NCBI RefSeq assembly: GCF_900107855.1
Contig: NZ_FNRJ01000012.1
Location: forward strand, 58,843-122,842
Source of the DNA: Marinobacterium iners DSM 11526
Lineage (GTDB): Bacteria; Pseudomonadota; Gammaproteobacteria; Pseudomonadales; Balneatricaceae
Direction of reading: 5' to 3'
DNA length: 64,000 nucleotides
Positions within the stretch are counted from its first letter, which is position 1; each line of letters opens with the position of its first letter. The notes under the pieces were generated by a model, which worked only from the letters and a program-made list of their open reading frames with translations, searched no databases and had not been told where the DNA came from. Made by a program: the position numbers and the translations under genes. Shown here piece by piece: positions 56,265-64,000 of this stretch.

Positions 56265-56281
56265 TGCACTAATCCGGTGCG
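56265..56281. promoter_or_regulatory. NtrC-like site 1 upstream of gltB
   Basis: TGCACTA-ATC-CGGTGCG, a 17-base imperfect match to the NtrC consensus TGCACCA-N3-TGGTGCA. It is immediately followed by a TATAAT hexamer (56282-56287), so a bound protein would cover the -35 to -10 region. Confidence 0.5.
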
Positions 56282-56306
56282 TATAATGCAACTATTTTTG
56301 CTTTAT

Positions 56307-56323
56307 TGCACCATCATGGTGCA
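56307..56323. promoter_or_regulatory. NtrC-like site 2 upstream of gltB
   Basis: TGCACCA-TCA-TGGTGCA, a perfect half-site match on both arms. Its centre is 42 bp from that of site 1, about four helical turns, so both would lie on the same face. No sigma-54 promoter (TGGC-N7-TTGC) is seen nearby, suggesting repression or modulation of a sigma-70 promoter in response to nitrogen. Confidence 0.7.
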
Positions 56324-56459
56324 ATATTGACAACAATTCTCTTGAGTCCGGCCTCTTCCATAGGTAGAATTGCTTCCCCTTTTTGCCCACAATTTGATCA
56401 GCGGGAGAAAGGAAGTTAGATAACTTCTTGATTTAAAAGAGTTTTAGCGAGGTCGGCGT

Positions 56460-62409
<5,950 letters not shown>

Positions 62410-62448
62410 TTATCTGACCTGCCACCCGTTGTTGGGTGGTGAGAGCAT

Positions 62449-62484
62449 AAAAAAACCGGATGCTGTGATGGCATCCGGTTTTTT
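62449..62484 (+). terminator. Terminator of gltBD
   Basis: AAAAAAACCGGATGC and GCATCCGGTTTTTT form a 14-bp stem with a 7-base loop, 40 bp after the stop. Confidence 0.94.
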
Positions 62485-62569
62485 GCTTTTGTACCACAGG
62501 ACAATAGAGAACTGTCGAACACAGACCTAGAGTAGGGTAATCGAAACTGGGTTTTAGTGGGGTATTGTC

Positions 62570-64000
62570 ATGAGTACGGTGATAGGCAGTGTCAACGCCT
62601 TGGCAGGCAAGGTTGTAGCGGTTGATGCAAACGGCAATGAGCGGCTGTTAGCGCTTGGTGACGCGATTCTGGAAGGCGACCTGATCAGGCCTGCTCCGGA
62701 TGCGCGGATTGAAATTGCTATCGACGGCATGGGTGACCCGATCGTGCTGGAAGGTAGCCAGAATTGGTTGGCTACAGCAGATACCTTCAGCCCGTCCCAA
62801 AACTATCCAGTTGACGAGTCAATTGCATCTGTTGATGCTATTCAGGCTGCCATTTTGGCTGGCCAGGACCCGACAGAAGTGCTTGAGCCTACGGCTGCTG
62901 GTGCGCCGGCTGCGGGTGGAACTGACGGTAATGAAGGGGCTGATTTTGTACAGCTGAGCAGGACTGCAGGTGAAACGACACCTGAAGCCGGGTACGAAAC
63001 AATCGGGTTGAACTCTGATGTTTTGGAGCCTACAGAAGAGCCAGGCATTCTGCTTGCCGATGATGAGCCTCTTCCAGAGCCGGAACCAGAGCCTGAGCCG
63101 GAACCAGAGCCGGAGCCGGAACCAGAGCCTGAGCCGGAACCAGAGCCCGAGCCGGAACCAGAGCCAGAGCCTGAGCCGGAGCCGGAGCCGGAGCCTGAGC
63201 CTGAGCCTGAGCCTGAGCCTACAGTTGTTGAGTTGAGACTGTTCGCTGTTGTTGATGGTGAGTATGTAGCAGCGAATACAATTTATGAGCCAGGATACAT
63301 TGGGGGACTTCCTATTGATCAGTTGCCGGGAGAGGGTAATGGCGACTCTGTGCAGCCTTCTTTTGAATTCCCAACAACGGGTCAGTATGTAGTACTCGCG
63401 TTTGACAGTAACGGAAACCAGTTAGCTATACAGCCTGGCGGCCAAGTCACAGTTAATATTGGCAATGTAGGCGATACTGCCTCGGCAGGGGATGATTACT
63501 CACCGTTTGGTGGGCAATCTGTGACAGTAGGTCAAGTGTTTGAGATTGATGCGCTGGATGATGCACTTGCTGACAACAATGAGACATTCAGTCTGATTTT
63601 GGGGGGCGATTGGACAAACCCCCAGGGCTATGACCTTGTTAACTACAGCTCTGATCAAGTAGTTACCACCATTGTCGACGAGACCGCTAACGACGATCCG
63701 CAGGACCCACCGACATACGAAGACAACGACGTTGCATACACCTTCCAGCTGTTTGGTCTGGATGCTGCAGGCAACTACGTATCCGCTAACAGCATCAATG
63801 AAGAAGGCGAGACCAGCGCGCAGTACATTGTGCTGGCGGTGGATGGCAGCGGCACCCCACTGGCTGATGGCGATCAGCCGAGCGGTACCGTAGAAGTCAG
63901 CTTCACCAACAACGGCACTACCACGGATGACGACTACACCGTGGCCGGCACCACCGTCACAGTGGGTACCGCGTTCAGCAGCACAGCCGTGGATGATGTG
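62570..64000 (+). CDS. LapA-like retention-module adhesin, N-terminal part (continues past window)
   Basis: An open frame of 477 codons with no stop to the right edge. Residues 1-85 ([20 protein letters not shown]...ILEGDL) form the N-terminal retention module that plugs the TolC-like pore of type I secretion in LapA-type adhesins. [20 protein letters not shown] follows, with T108-A-A-G111, the di-alanine motif cut by the periplasmic protease LapG (107-110 in P. fluorescens LapA). A segment typical of the group ([20 protein letters not shown]), a 49-residue Pro-Glu stalk (169-217) and two related Ig/Calx-beta-like modules (from about 219 and 388) come next. Partner genes lapD, lapG and the secretion system are not in the window. 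Cyclic-di-GMP control is known for the family. Confidence 0.9.
   Translation, partial: MSTVIGSVNALAGKVVAVDANGNERLLALGDAILEGDLIRPAPDARIEIAIDGMGDPIVLEGSQNWLATADTFSPSQNYPVDESIASVDAIQAAILAGQDPTEVLEPTAAGAPAAGGTDGNEGADFVQLSRTAGETTPEAGYETIGLNSDVLEPTEEPGILLADDEPLPEPEPEPEPEPEPEPEPEPEPEPEPEPEPEPEPEPEPEPEPEPEPEPEPTVVELRLFAVVDGEYVAANTIYEPGYIGGLPIDQLPGEGNGDSVQPSFEFPTTGQYVVLAFDSNGNQLAIQPGGQVTVNIGNVGDTASAGDDYSPFGGQSVTVGQVFEIDALDDALADNNETFSLILGGDWTNPQGYDLVNYSSDQVVTTIVDETANDDPQDPPTYEDNDVAYTFQLFGLDAAGNYVSANSINEEGETSAQYIVLAVDGSGTPLADGDQPSGTVEVSFTNNGTTTDDDYTVAGTTVTVGTAFSSTAVDDV
63074..63220. repeat. Pro-Glu dipeptide repeat (24-25 units) in the adhesin
   Basis: Uninterrupted alternation of CCN and GAR codons, 147 bp, with local perfect sub-repeats (GAGCCTGAGCCTGAGCCT). 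Likely a stiff spacer between the retention module and the outer repeats, and a likely site of length variation by slippage. Confidence 0.95.

Noticed and set aside
63018..63236. Ser/Arg/Gln repeat frame ([10 protein letters not shown] type)
   Set aside because: Out-of-frame reading of the adhesin Pro-Glu repeat.

Overview
This window reads as a chromosomal segment of a marine-type gammaproteobacterium, most likely in the Oceanospirillales/Marinobacterium neighbourhood. I infer this from gene order and protein character; no database was searched. Typical gammaproteobacterial blocks are priA-argS-ftsN-hslV-hslU-DUF971-ubiE-ubiJ, mrcA/pilMNOPQ-aroK-aroB-damX-gltB-gltD, a YfiBNR cyclic-di-GMP module, and a LapA-type giant adhesin that runs off the right edge.

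Region 1 (1-8,300) is a defence/accessory island. It holds the 3' end of hsdR, then hsdS, a PrrC-like ATPase with candidate anticodon-nuclease residues, and hsdM, followed by a perfect 32-bp palindrome. Next come a frameshifted relic gene and, on the opposite strand, a two-gene operon of a 132-residue unknown protein and an 864-residue DUF4132-type protein.

Region 2 (8,400-14,600) is an accessory islet between two 107-bp direct repeats (about 92% identical). It begins with a decayed IS256-type transposase and an IS30-type fragment. It then carries an orphan TRAP binding protein, seven perfect 11-bp T-tract repeats (probably curved DNA), an AraC regulator, an opine-dehydrogenase-type enzyme and a 3-hydroxyacyl-CoA-dehydrogenase-type enzyme. 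The second repeat forms the 3' end of a PhoD-like phosphatase gene.

Region 3 (16,400-34,300) holds yfiR-yfiN-yfiB, an SLC13/DASS-type permease, a YjdF-like membrane protein, glutaredoxin 2, cytochrome c', malate synthase G, an MscK-type channel, serA, ppnP, a divergent LysR/MFS pair with an FAH-family hydrolase, hemJ, and an acyltransferase.

Region 4 (34,300-62,500) is housekeeping: ubiquinone synthesis, HslVU protease, SPOR protein, ArgS, PriA, L31, a secreted nuclease, malic enzyme, PBP1A, the type IV pilus inner-membrane/secretin operon, shikimate enzymes, DamX and glutamate synthase. Two NtrC-like sites lie upstream of gltB.

Region 5 (62,570-end) is the N-terminus of a LapA-like adhesin with a retention module, a TAAG motif at the expected LapG-cleavage position, a Pro-Glu stalk and the first Ig-like repeats. 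Together with the YfiBNR module this suggests cyclic-di-GMP-controlled attachment. The most interesting candidates are the nuclease embedded in the restriction operon, the DUF4132 operon beside it, and the repeat-bounded islet.
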